Assembly: GCA_017548605.1 (NCBI GenBank)
Contig: JAFYZT010000036.1
Location: 124,001 to 188,000 of the forward strand
Source of the DNA: Prevotella sp.
Lineage (GTDB): Bacteria > Bacteroidota > Bacteroidia > Bacteroidales > Bacteroidaceae
Reading direction: 5' to 3'
DNA: 64,000 bases
Within the stretch, counting starts at the first letter, position 1. Each line of letters begins with the position of its first letter. The notes below the pieces were generated by a model. It saw only the letters and a program-made list of their open reading frames with translations, was not told the DNA's origin and made no database searches. Position numbers and translations under genes: made by a program. Below are positions 1-7,414 of the stretch, piece by piece.

Positions 1-1308
1 GTCTGGATCGAAATCTTCTTCCGTGGAATATGCGATTTCCCATGCGTTCTGGTCTTCTGCTCCCGGCGTCCAACTCAGGGTGGCACTGAATGCAGCCACC
101 TCATCAGCCGCCAGATTCTTCGGTGTAGCGCAGGTGGCTAAGGTACAATCAGTTATTATGGACTTCAAAACACCTGAAGAAGTTGGTGCCTCGCCTGCTG
201 CCACATTAAGGATTTCGTCTTCGTTGACGTCAAGGATGACGAAAGAGCACTCACCAGGATAGCTGCCAGGTGTCCAAATGAAACTGATTTCCCGTCCTGG
301 ACATACGGAGAAGGAACCTTCTGAAGACTGACCAGAAGTGAGAGTCAACGTAGCGATAGAAATTCCTGTCGCATCGTCCACCACACTAATTTTGGCATTG
401 TTCCATCCGTCGCCGTATGAGTCGGTGAGCGAATATGATATCAAGCACTTATCCTCTTCAGAGCAAATCTCCGTGGTGAAAGACTTGGGTGAGCTCCAGG
501 CGCTCAAGTCGGATGCGGAACATACTGTCTGTACCTTTACAACGTAGGTGGTACCCGCTTCCAGACCCGTGAAGGTGTATGGGCTCGTTACGTCTGTTAT
601 GTTCTCCTCACTGGATTCAGAAAGGATGTTCAGATTGTAGCTTGTGCCTTCGACGGCATTCCATGTCAAAGTAGCACCTTCATTTGTGATGTCACTGATA
701 GCCAAGCCAGAGGGCTTTGGACATGTGGATGCACCAGCTGGCGTGAAAATAAACGTGGTCTTGGGAAGGAATTTCTGTTCAGCGATTGTAGAATTATACC
801 CTCCCAAAGCGGTGGTTGTTTCCTGGGTTACACCATACCATGAGACACCTTTATAAGAGCCTGTTACGGTCTGGTAAAAACCAATCACCAGATTGCCACC
901 ACCATATTTGTATGGGGCGTCCAATATCACTTCCATCTGGTTGCCGCTGACAGATAGAGAACCGGCATTCTTCACCTTGCCCATACTTTCCCAGTCAATG
1001 AGTTCCGTAGAAGCAAACGAGGTATAGTCAACTTCCGTGATATATACCTCAAACTCGGCTGCACCCCAGTCGATGGCTTCACTGCTGGAGTAGAATGTCA
1101 TCTGTTCGATAGTGCCATCTACCATTTCGGTCAGATCCTCAGCCGGAATGATAAACTGGGTTCTGGTATAACTGTCTGTCCATAAGCCATAAATGGGCAC
1201 ACGGTTATTTGTGGACTCACCGTTATTAATGGTGATGTCATCCGCTCTTGCTCCTACAGCACATAGCAGCAGGGAGAGCCATAAGAAAAGTAATCGATGC
1301 TTTTTCAT
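1..1308 (-). CDS. Secreted fibronectin type III domain protein (5' part, runs off window)
   Basis: An open frame on the minus strand runs from ATG at 1308 to the window edge with no stop, giving 436 visible residues. It opens with a clear signal peptide (MKKHRLLFLWLSLLLCAVGARA), so the protein is exported. Residues about 23-195 have no recognised domain. A fibronectin type III-like module starts near residue 196 (CPKPSGLAISDITNEGATLTW) and a second near residue 393 (CATPKNLAADEV, then ATLSWTPG); between them is a beta-rich stretch with a YGDGWNNA motif as found in Bacteroidota surface proteins. Such proteins are usually large cell-surface or secreted proteins ending in a sorting domain, but that end lies outside the window. 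Function is unknown; the fold calls rest on motif recognition only. Confidence 0.8.
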   Translation of the reverse strand, partial: MKKHRLLFLWLSLLLCAVGARADDITINNGESTNNRVPIYGLWTDSYTRTQFIIPAEDLTEMVDGTIEQMTFYSSSEAIDWGAAEFEVYITEVDYTSFASTELIDWESMGKVKNAGSLSVSGNQMEVILDAPYKYGGGNLVIGFYQTVTGSYKGVSWYGVTQETTTALGGYNSTIAEQKFLPKTTFIFTPAGASTCPKPSGLAISDITNEGATLTWNAVEGTSYNLNILSESSEENITDVTSPYTFTGLEAGTTYVVKVQTVCSASDLSAWSSPKSFTTEICSEEDKCLISYSLTDSYGDGWNNAKISVVDDATGISIATLTLTSGQSSEGSFSVCPGREISFIWTPGSYPGECSFVILDVNEDEILNVAAGEAPTSSGVLKSIITDCTLATCATPKNLAADEVAAFSATLSWTPGAEDQNAWEIAYSTEEDFDPD

Positions 1309-1586
1309 AAGCAAACTGCATTTAAGTTATTATTAGGTTGATTATAATGATTGTTGTTATTACATCAGGTCATTTATTCATCTCGCCGTTTGACTTTTTG
1401 GTCGTTCGGTTTCTTTTCCCTCAATCTCAAAATATTCTGCAATATTAGCAAATTTCTTTGAAATATACAAAGAATACTAAAAAAATATTATCAGAATTTG
1501 AAAATAAGGAACAAATCATTATCGGAAACATCAGTCCTATCTCATACCATCAGTGTCTCAAAAGAAAATGGAATCATCTATAACAC

Positions 1587-1673
1587 AAAAAAAGCGATTA
1601 CCTTCTCAGGCGACCGCTTCATCTTCAATAGGTATTAGTTCTTTTTAAGGTAAAAAGATTGTTTTCAGGATAA
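1587..1673 (-). ncRNA. Candidate short terminated transcript B
   Basis: A minus-strand TATCTTTG box at 1680-1687 predicts a start near 1673. About 55 bases downstream lies a strong hairpin (stem about 12 bp with one mismatch, loop GAGA, positions 1594-1619) followed by a U-tract at 1587-1593, an intrinsic terminator. A second small hairpin (CTTTTT/AAAAAG) sits at 1641-1657, and its loop ACCUU is complementary to AAGGU in the terminator stem. A 14-codon frame (MKRSPEKVIAFFVL) overlaps the terminator. It could be a small RNA or an attenuating leader for the fibronectin gene downstream. Promoter and terminator are seen; transcription is inferred. Confidence 0.4.
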
Positions 1674-1679
1674 CATTTG

Positions 1680-1687
1680 CAAAGATA
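1680..1687 (-). promoter_or_regulatory. -7 box TATCTTTG, minus strand
   Basis: Matches the Bacteroidota TAnnTTTG -7 consensus on the minus strand. It is followed within about 100 bp by an intrinsic terminator, so it would make a short RNA unless read-through reaches the fibronectin gene. Confidence 0.45.
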
Positions 1688-1835
1688 GGCCATTTTTTAA
1701 ATAAACAAAATGATTTCTCACTTTTTTTTTCAAAAAAAACATTGTGTGCCCACACACTTTTTTATCCTTACAGAAATATCTAATTATCTTCATAAAAAAA
1801 GCCATAATGAAGCCACAGCCTCCTTCAGAAAAGAC

Positions 1836-2025
1836 AAAAAAAAGAGGGAAAGAACTCCTGGTGGAGTCGCCTTCCCGACGAAATCGTAGATGATTTGTAA
1901 TTTCTTTCTAATTTCTCTTTTTGACTTTACAACCTAAATAACCTAATAACTTAAATAACCTAATAACTTAAAATATGCAATGTAAAACTTATGGATAATT
2001 ACAAACTACTTTCTTTTTGTTTTTT
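1836..2025 (-). ncRNA. Candidate short terminated transcript A
   Basis: A minus-strand TACCTTTG box at 2032-2039 predicts a start near 2025. About 150-180 nt downstream is a hairpin at 1846-1876 (GGGAA pairing TTCCC, inner ACTCC pairing GGAGT, loop ACCA) followed by an 8-U tract ending near 1836. The RNA would include the acctaataactta tandem array. With the unit at 1587-1687 it makes two promoter-terminator units in tandem ahead of the same gene. Expression is inferred. Confidence 0.4.
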
Positions 2026-2031
2026 CTGATG

Positions 2032-2039
2032 CAAAGGTA
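2032..2039 (-). promoter_or_regulatory. -7 box TACCTTTG, minus strand
   Basis: TAnnTTTG consensus on the minus strand, read towards the fibronectin gene and ahead of candidate transcript A. Confidence 0.45.
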
Positions 2040-2092
2040 CAATCGATTTACACCTCATTCCAACAAAAACAATCTTTTTCTGGTGATTACCT

Positions 2093-2150
2093 TGCGACAG
2101 GACATCTAATGTGCGACAAATAGTGCAGACGCGTTCAAAAACTGTCGCAC
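2093..2150. promoter_or_regulatory. Repeated TGCGACA sites, possible operator
   Basis: TGCGACA occurs at 2093-2099 and 2112-2118. A perfect inverted copy pairs GTGCGACA (2111-2118) with TGTCGCAC (2143-2150). The group ends 27 bp before the -7 box of the GH2 gene, where an activator would bind. The binding protein is unknown. Confidence 0.4.
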
Positions 2151-2177
2151 AAATGCCTTTTTCTCAACTTTTTTACG

Positions 2178-2185
2178 TACATTTG
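2178..2185 (+). promoter_or_regulatory. -7 box TACATTTG of the GH2 gene
   Basis: TAnnTTTG match 28 bp before the ATG at 2214, giving a leader of about 20 nt. Confidence 0.6.
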
Positions 2186-2213
2186 CACAAAACAATGCTC
2201 AAAAACAATCATC

Positions 2214-4658
2214 ATGAAAAAATATGCTTTTCTATTCTTCCTCATGGTCATGACTTCGCAGATGATGGCGCAACGGTCGACACAAAACCTTGAAAACTGG
2301 GAGTTCTCACGTGACAGCATCCAGTGGACACAGGTGACAATACCGCACGACTGGGCCATCAGCGGACCATTCGACAAGAAATGGGATCTCCAATACGTGG
2401 CCATTGAACAGAATGGAGAAACGGAAAAGTCGGAAAAATCGGGTCGCTCAGGAGCTCTGCCGTGGATAGGAAAAGGATACTACCGCACAAAGGTCAATGT
2501 AGATGCGCCATACCATTATGCCGAACTGCTTTTCGACGGGGCCATGAGCGAACCCGTGGTAAAGGTCAACGGTAGGGTGGTCGGCTTTTGGGCCTATGGA
2601 TATAACGCTTTCCGCATCGATGTCACACCGTTCCTGCATCAAGGTGATAACACCATTGAGGTGAGCCTCAACAATGTGGAAGAGAGCAGCCGCTGGTATC
2701 CGGGTGGAGGGCTGTATAGGCCTGTCCAGCTTATCTGCTACCGTTCAAATGGTATCGAGGCAAGGATTATCGACTGGGAGTGCTTCTGTCAGACCCTGGA
2801 GGCGGATGCGCAAAAGGCGAAGGTGAAGGTGACGACGAAGATTGCCAACTACAATGGCGCAAGAGTGGAGGCTATCCTCACCGACGCCCAAGGTAACACC
2901 GTGGCAAGCGGAGAAATGGAAAAAGGGGAGGAAGGTCGCTGCGAGGCCGTATTTACTATCGACCATCCGCAACTCTGGTCGCCGGAGACACCTTATTTAT
3001 ATACCTTGACCATCAACACACGCTCGGCCATACGCCAGACGGATCCGACCAAAAGGGTATATGGCATAACGCTCACAGACTCTTGGACACACAAAGTGGG
3101 TATTCGGACGGTCTCTTTCTCCAAGGAAAAGGGTTTCCAACTCAATGGAGCGACAAGGAAAATTAAGGGGGTATGTCTCCACCATGACCTGGGACCGTTA
3201 GGCGCAGCCATTAACAAGGCGGCACTCATACGTCAGATAAAAATAATGAAAGACATGGGATGCGACGCCATAAGAACTGCGCATAACATGCCGTCAACCT
3301 GGCAGATGGAGATTTGCGATTCCATGGGAATGATGGTCATGGCAGAAAGTTTCGATATGTGGATATATCCTAAATGCCAGAACGGCTACGCGCGTTTTTT
3401 CAAGGAATGGGCAGACCGTGACATCGAGAATCTGATACGTAACCACCGCAACCATCCTTCCATCATCCTATGGAGCATCGGCAACGAGATTCCTGAACAA
3501 TGGAGCGAAGAGGGTAGGGAGATAGCGCGACATTTGCAGGACATCTGCCACCGTCTCGACCCCTCGCGAATGGTGACTCAAGGAATGGACAAGGCGGACG
3601 AGGCATTGAAGTCGGGCTTCGCACAGGTGATGGATGTGCCGGGGTTCAACTACCGCGTGCATAAGTATGACAATAACATCCGACAACTGCCTCAGGGCTT
3701 CCTCCTGGGGTCGGAAACGGCTTCCACGGTCAGCAGCAGGGGCGTATATAAATATCCTGTTACCATTTCCGACTCCAACACCTATCCCGACGGTCAGTGT
3801 TCCAGCTACGATACGGAATACTGCCCGTGGAGCAACCTTCCTGATGACGACTGGCGGTGGCAGGATGATTACAAGTGGGTGGTCGGCGAATTTGTGTGGA
3901 CGGGATTTGATTACCTCGGAGAACCCACTCCCTATGATGTGTACTGGCCTTCACGTAGCTCCTATTTCGGCATCTGCGACCTTGCCGGACTGCCGAAAGA
4001 TCGCTATTACTTGTACCGCAGCCGATGGAATACCAACGATCATACCATACACCTGCTGCCACACTGGACGTGGCCGGGACGTGAGGGACAGGTAACCCCG
4101 GTGTACTGTTATACGGACTACCCCGAAGGGGAACTGTTTGTGAACGGGGTAAGCCAGGGAAGGATAAAGAAAAACCGTGAGGGTAGGCTCGACCGCTACC
4201 GTCTCCGCTGGAACAATGTCATCTACCAACCGGGAGAGATACGGGTGGTGGTCTATGACAATAAAGGAAAGCGGGCGGGTGAACAAACCATACACACGGC
4301 AGGCGAACCGGCGAAACTGGTTCTCGCAGCCGACCGTACCATCCTTCATGCAGGACAGCACGACTTGGCATTCATCACGGTGAGCATGACTGACGACAAA
4401 GGAAACCTTGTACCCGATGCTGATGACCAATTGACGTTCGAGGTGTCGGGAGCAGGACGGTTCCGTGCTGCATGCAACGGTGATGCCACGTCGCTCGAAC
4501 CGTTCACCAATCCCACCATGCGCCTTTTCCATGGACAACTGGTCGTCGTCATCGAGGCGAATAGCTCTGCCGATACTGCTACTTCCGGCCCTATCACCCT
4601 TACGGTAAACGTACCTCAGAGAAATATCTCACAAGCCATCACCCTCACCGTTAACTAA
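2214..4658 (+). CDS. Exported glycoside hydrolase family 2 (beta-galactosidase type)
   Basis: An 814-residue GH2 retaining glycosidase. The signal peptide is residues 1-19 (ending MMAQ), so it acts in the periplasm or at the cell surface. Order of domains: jelly-roll sugar-binding domain (about 25-180, with IPHDWAISGPFD), immunoglobulin-like domain (about 185-300), TIM barrel (about 300-600), then a DUF4982-type domain (WNNVIYQPGEIRVVV, about 640-690) and a C-terminal immunoglobulin/invasin-like domain. The acid/base is E425 in SIGNEIPEQ and the nucleophile is E501 in LLGSETAST. It is a paralogue of the GH2 at 50810-53290. Sugar specificity (beta-galactoside or another beta-linked sugar) cannot be read from sequence. 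A DUF4861 gene follows. Confidence 0.88.
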   Translation: MKKYAFLFFLMVMTSQMMAQRSTQNLENWEFSRDSIQWTQVTIPHDWAISGPFDKKWDLQYVAIEQNGETEKSEKSGRSGALPWIGKGYYRTKVNVDAPYHYAELLFDGAMSEPVVKVNGRVVGFWAYGYNAFRIDVTPFLHQGDNTIEVSLNNVEESSRWYPGGGLYRPVQLICYRSNGIEARIIDWECFCQTLEADAQKAKVKVTTKIANYNGARVEAILTDAQGNTVASGEMEKGEEGRCEAVFTIDHPQLWSPETPYLYTLTINTRSAIRQTDPTKRVYGITLTDSWTHKVGIRTVSFSKEKGFQLNGATRKIKGVCLHHDLGPLGAAINKAALIRQIKIMKDMGCDAIRTAHNMPSTWQMEICDSMGMMVMAESFDMWIYPKCQNGYARFFKEWADRDIENLIRNHRNHPSIILWSIGNEIPEQWSEEGREIARHLQDICHRLDPSRMVTQGMDKADEALKSGFAQVMDVPGFNYRVHKYDNNIRQLPQGFLLGSETASTVSSRGVYKYPVTISDSNTYPDGQCSSYDTEYCPWSNLPDDDWRWQDDYKWVVGEFVWTGFDYLGEPTPYDVYWPSRSSYFGICDLAGLPKDRYYLYRSRWNTNDHTIHLLPHWTWPGREGQVTPVYCYTDYPEGELFVNGVSQGRIKKNREGRLDRYRLRWNNVIYQPGEIRVVVYDNKGKRAGEQTIHTAGEPAKLVLAADRTILHAGQHDLAFITVSMTDDKGNLVPDADDQLTFEVSGAGRFRAACNGDATSLEPFTNPTMRLFHGQLVVVIEANSSADTATSGPITLTVNVPQRNISQAITLTVN

Positions 4659-4667
4659 ATGTCGATT

Positions 4668-4720
4668 CCCCATAACCCCATAACCTCAACAACTCCCTCA
4701 TAACCTCAACAACTCGAAAC
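4668..4720. repeat. 20-bp period tandem repeat after the GH2 gene
   Basis: Unit taacctcaacaactc recurs at 4681 and 4701 with a 20-bp period, with a degenerate copy before it. It lies just behind the GH2 stop codon. This is one of many junction arrays in the window. Confidence 0.7.
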
Positions 4721-4806
4721 TATAATCGGTCGTAATCCCGGAGTTATTCGTTATGACCTTATCCGTTATAACGATAATCCGTAAAAACGATATTACCAAA
4801 GAAAAA

Positions 4807-6069
4807 ATGAAATCATCCCCTCTTCACCCCTTCTGTATCTTTCTCCTGCTCCTCCTCGCGATGTCCCTCTCCCTGTCAGCTGCCGATGAGCAAAAGTTGA
4901 CGGTGTTTGTGGAAAATCCTTATAACGAAACGTTTAAGGATTATCCCGTGACCGTCAATCTTTCTAAATATGGGGATGTGAAAGGGGCTGTAATCAGGAG
5001 GGAACTGAACATTATTCCATGTCAGTTAGATGACATAGATGGAGATGGCCTCAACGATGAATTATTCTTCTTGGCAGACATCGGCCAAAAAGAAAAATGT
5101 TCCTTTAATATTACACTTTATGACAGCCCGCAGAAAGCAACATATCCCCCACGAGTATATGCTGAAATGTTGCTCACCAACAAGAAGATAAAGGAAGAAA
5201 ACAAACAAGACCTATATATCAGCCACCTGACGGTGGAAAGGGGCGTAAATCCCTATTGGATGCTACACCACCATGGGGCAGCTTTCGAAAACGAATTAGT
5301 AGCCTACCGTATCTATTTCGATCATCGGCAGACCGTGGACATCTATGGTAAATACCGTCAGGGGTTGGAATTAAAGCAAACACAGTTCTATCCTGATTCT
5401 GCTCAGAAAGCGGCAGGTTATGGCGACGATGTGCTTTGGGTGGGACAAACCTTGGGCTTGGGAACAATACGTGGGTGGAGTGGTTCACAACCTGTCATGC
5501 TGACCGATGTGGAGCACCGCTCGCAGCGTATCGTCAGTGGCGGAACACTGCGGACAATCATCGAAGTGAGAGATGACAATTGGAAACCGACACCCGTATC
5601 AAAACCCGTCGATATGCTGATTCGTTATACCTTGGTGGCAGGACATCGTGATTGTCGGGTAGATGTGTCGTTCAGTCGTCCTGCACACGACTTGTCATTG
5701 TGTACCGGCTTCATCAACGTGAAAAACAGTCAGGAATACACCGACCATAAAGGTTTGCGGGGATGTTGGGGAACAGACTGGCCGGTGTCGGAAAAAGATT
5801 CTGTAGGGCATAAGCGTGAGACCGTGGGACTGGGCATCTGTCTGCCCAAGGAGGTAATCAATAAGGAACTGGCTCCAACGGACGACAACTACGCCTTCAC
5901 GCTCTCATTACCGGAGGGTACAGACCATTTTACTTATTTTATTACTTTCGGTAGTGATAACGAGTCCTTTGGCTATCATAATTCCAAAGAATGGTTTTCC
6001 TATTTGCGAGATTGGAAACGCAATTTGGAACAGCTCCTTAAAGTTTCTGTCTTCGAAGGCACTTGGTAA
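4807..6069 (+). CDS. DUF4861 family exported protein
   Basis: A 420-residue exported protein starting at ATG 4807. An ATG at 4753 is in frame, but would put 18 polar residues before a good signal peptide (MKSSPLHPFCIFLLLLLAMS, cleaved near SLSAADEQ). The rest has the features of DUF4861, a family found mainly in Bacteroidota polysaccharide-utilisation loci: the N-terminal VFVENPYNETFKDYPV strand, the CQLDDIDGDGLNDELFFLAD segment, and a C-terminal TYFITFGSDNESFGY region. Activity is not established. It follows the GH2 gene by about 150 bp and may serve the same glycan. A second, diverged DUF4861 protein lies at 16741-17964. Confidence 0.8.
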   Translation: MKSSPLHPFCIFLLLLLAMSLSLSAADEQKLTVFVENPYNETFKDYPVTVNLSKYGDVKGAVIRRELNIIPCQLDDIDGDGLNDELFFLADIGQKEKCSFNITLYDSPQKATYPPRVYAEMLLTNKKIKEENKQDLYISHLTVERGVNPYWMLHHHGAAFENELVAYRIYFDHRQTVDIYGKYRQGLELKQTQFYPDSAQKAAGYGDDVLWVGQTLGLGTIRGWSGSQPVMLTDVEHRSQRIVSGGTLRTIIEVRDDNWKPTPVSKPVDMLIRYTLVAGHRDCRVDVSFSRPAHDLSLCTGFINVKNSQEYTDHKGLRGCWGTDWPVSEKDSVGHKRETVGLGICLPKEVINKELAPTDDNYAFTLSLPEGTDHFTYFITFGSDNESFGYHNSKEWFSYLRDWKRNLEQLLKVSVFEGTW

Positions 6070-6154
6070 AAGTAATGGGGAAATAACCATTGCATAGTAA
6101 TTGCTTAGAGCACTCGTGGTTATTCGTTGGTTCGCTTAATAATTTTATCCGGCC

Positions 6155-6340
6155 ATTCGCGGACAATTCACGGTAATTCGCGTTTAGTTTCCGGCCATTC
6201 GCGTTTAATTCATGACCATTCACGTACAATTCTCGGCCATTCGCGGCATTTCGCGTTTAGTTCGCGTTTAATTCATGGTAATTCGCGGACAATTCACGGT
6301 AATTCGCGTTTAGTTTCCGGCCATTCGCGTAGAATAACCA
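6155..6340. repeat. 21-bp minisatellite, about 9 units
   Basis: Nine consecutive 21-bp units begin with attcgcg or a close variant at 6155, 6176, 6197, 6218, 6239, 6260, 6281, 6302 and 6323 (last partial). A 50-bp block is repeated perfectly (6155-6204 and 6281-6330). Because 21 is a multiple of three, frames are open on both strands, which gives spurious seven-residue repeat peptides. It lies between the DUF4861 gene and the GldB-like gene, upstream of the promoter of the latter. No spacers, so it is not CRISPR. Confidence 0.9.
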
Positions 6341-6435
6341 TTTTCAATACTTAGTTTCATTAGTATTTCATTTGCAAATTTTATTTAATAAAATACCGCA
6401 AAAATCCCCTAATTTTTAAATTTTTTAGCGAAAAA

Positions 6436-6467
6436 TTTGGTTTTTAAAATATTTTTTAGTACTTTTG
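6436..6467 (+). promoter_or_regulatory. Promoter of the GldB-like gene (TTTG / TACTTTTG)
   Basis: TACTTTTG at 6460-6467 fits TAnnTTTG, with TTTG at 6436-6439, 20 bp upstream, as the -33 element. Transcription would start near 6474. This rules out the ATG at 6437 and points to the GTG at 6494 as the start codon. Confidence 0.65.
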
Positions 6468-6493
6468 CAGAAATTATTAACAACAGGATAAGC

Positions 6494-7288
6494 GTGAGAA
6501 GTTTTTGGCTCATCATTATTTCTCTGACTTTTCTTTGCGCTTGCGATTTCAAACTCAAAAACGAAGAAAATGAACCTGTCGAATCGGTGGAGATACAACG
6601 ATACGACAGGTTGGAAAGTTTGTTCCTCACCACAGGCGACTTCTCCGCTCTCCAACAGATGAGCACCGACTATCCCGTGGAAACACGAACACTCATTGAA
6701 GACGTGCTCAACCTTGGAAAGGTTGACGATCCGGACATCAACAACAAATTCCTCGCCTTCTACCAAGACTCCACATTACAAAGCATCATTATCGAGGCGG
6801 AATCGCAATACGCTTCCATGGACGATCTGAACAAGAGCTTCAATGATGCTTTCAAAAAACTCCAAGGATGGGTGCCGGAACTGAAAGCACCGCTCATCTA
6901 TGCGCAGATATGTGCCCTTGACCAGAGTATCATCATCGGCGATGCCTCCGTGGGCATATCGCTCGACAAATACCTTGGTGAGGATTACCCGCCATATAAG
7001 AGGTATTATACCGAGGAGCAGCGGAAAACGATGAACCGTGAAAACATCCTTCCCGACTGCCTCAGTTTCTATCTACTCAGCCGTTATCACCTGCCTAACT
7101 TCGGTACGCGGCCGCAGTTCGACCGTGACATGCACGTGGGGAAAATCCAATGGGTGGTCAACAAAGCCATCGACAAACCGTTCTTCCAGTCCGAATATGT
7201 AACGGCTATCTCCCAATACATGGCTAAACACCTTAACCTCTCTATCAAGGATTTGCTCAATATCACTGATTACGAGCAATTCAAATAA
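6494..7288 (+). CDS. GldB-like lipoprotein
   Basis: I place the start at GTG 6494, just after the predicted transcription start, giving 264 residues. An upstream in-frame ATG at 6437 lies before the promoter. The N-terminus is a lipoprotein signal (RSFWLIIISLTFLCAC), with lipidation at the last cysteine. The body contains VSIGISL-type and LDKYLGEDYPPYKRYY segments typical of GldB, a lipoprotein first described in gliding motility but found in many non-gliding Bacteroidota. No other gliding gene is nearby, so the role here is open. Family assignment is by remembered motif and moderate. Confidence 0.6.
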   Translation: MRSFWLIIISLTFLCACDFKLKNEENEPVESVEIQRYDRLESLFLTTGDFSALQQMSTDYPVETRTLIEDVLNLGKVDDPDINNKFLAFYQDSTLQSIIIEAESQYASMDDLNKSFNDAFKKLQGWVPELKAPLIYAQICALDQSIIIGDASVGISLDKYLGEDYPPYKRYYTEEQRKTMNRENILPDCLSFYLLSRYHLPNFGTRPQFDRDMHVGKIQWVVNKAIDKPFFQSEYVTAISQYMAKHLNLSIKDLLNITDYEQFK

Positions 7289-7317
7289 TTCTACTTTCGC
7301 AAGTGGCTCCCCTCCGA

Positions 7318-7399
7318 CTTGGAGTATTGGCTTTTAACTTCTTAACTCCTTAACTCCTTAACTTCAAAACTTGGAGTATTGGCTTTTAACTTCTTAACT
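7318..7399. repeat. 30-bp direct repeat plus cttaact array
   Basis: A 30-bp block starting cttggagtattggc occurs exactly at 7318-7347 and 7370-7399, filled with short ttaacttcttaact units. It sits between two convergent genes. No clear intrinsic terminator is visible there. Confidence 0.8.
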
Positions 7400-7414
7400 T
7401 CTTAACTTCCTCCT

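Larger units (their letters stand above)
1309..2213. other. Intergenic region between divergent genes with promoter/terminator units
   Basis: This 905-bp AT-rich gap separates the minus-strand fibronectin protein from the plus-strand GH2 gene. I see no convincing protein gene. It holds two minus-strand TAnnTTTG boxes, each followed by an intrinsic terminator (listed separately), a short tandem array of the type acctaataactta at about 1930-1970, and the GH2 promoter with an inverted repeat upstream of it. Confidence 0.7.

Noticed and set aside
6155..6340. CRISPR array
   Set aside because: Units are contiguous with no unique spacers and there are no cas genes.
6127..6354. A 75-residue plus-strand frame and a minus-strand frame over the 21-bp minisatellite
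   Set aside because: The repeat period is a multiple of three, so several frames stay open on both strands. There is no ribosome site or conserved start, and the peptides are pure seven-residue repeats.
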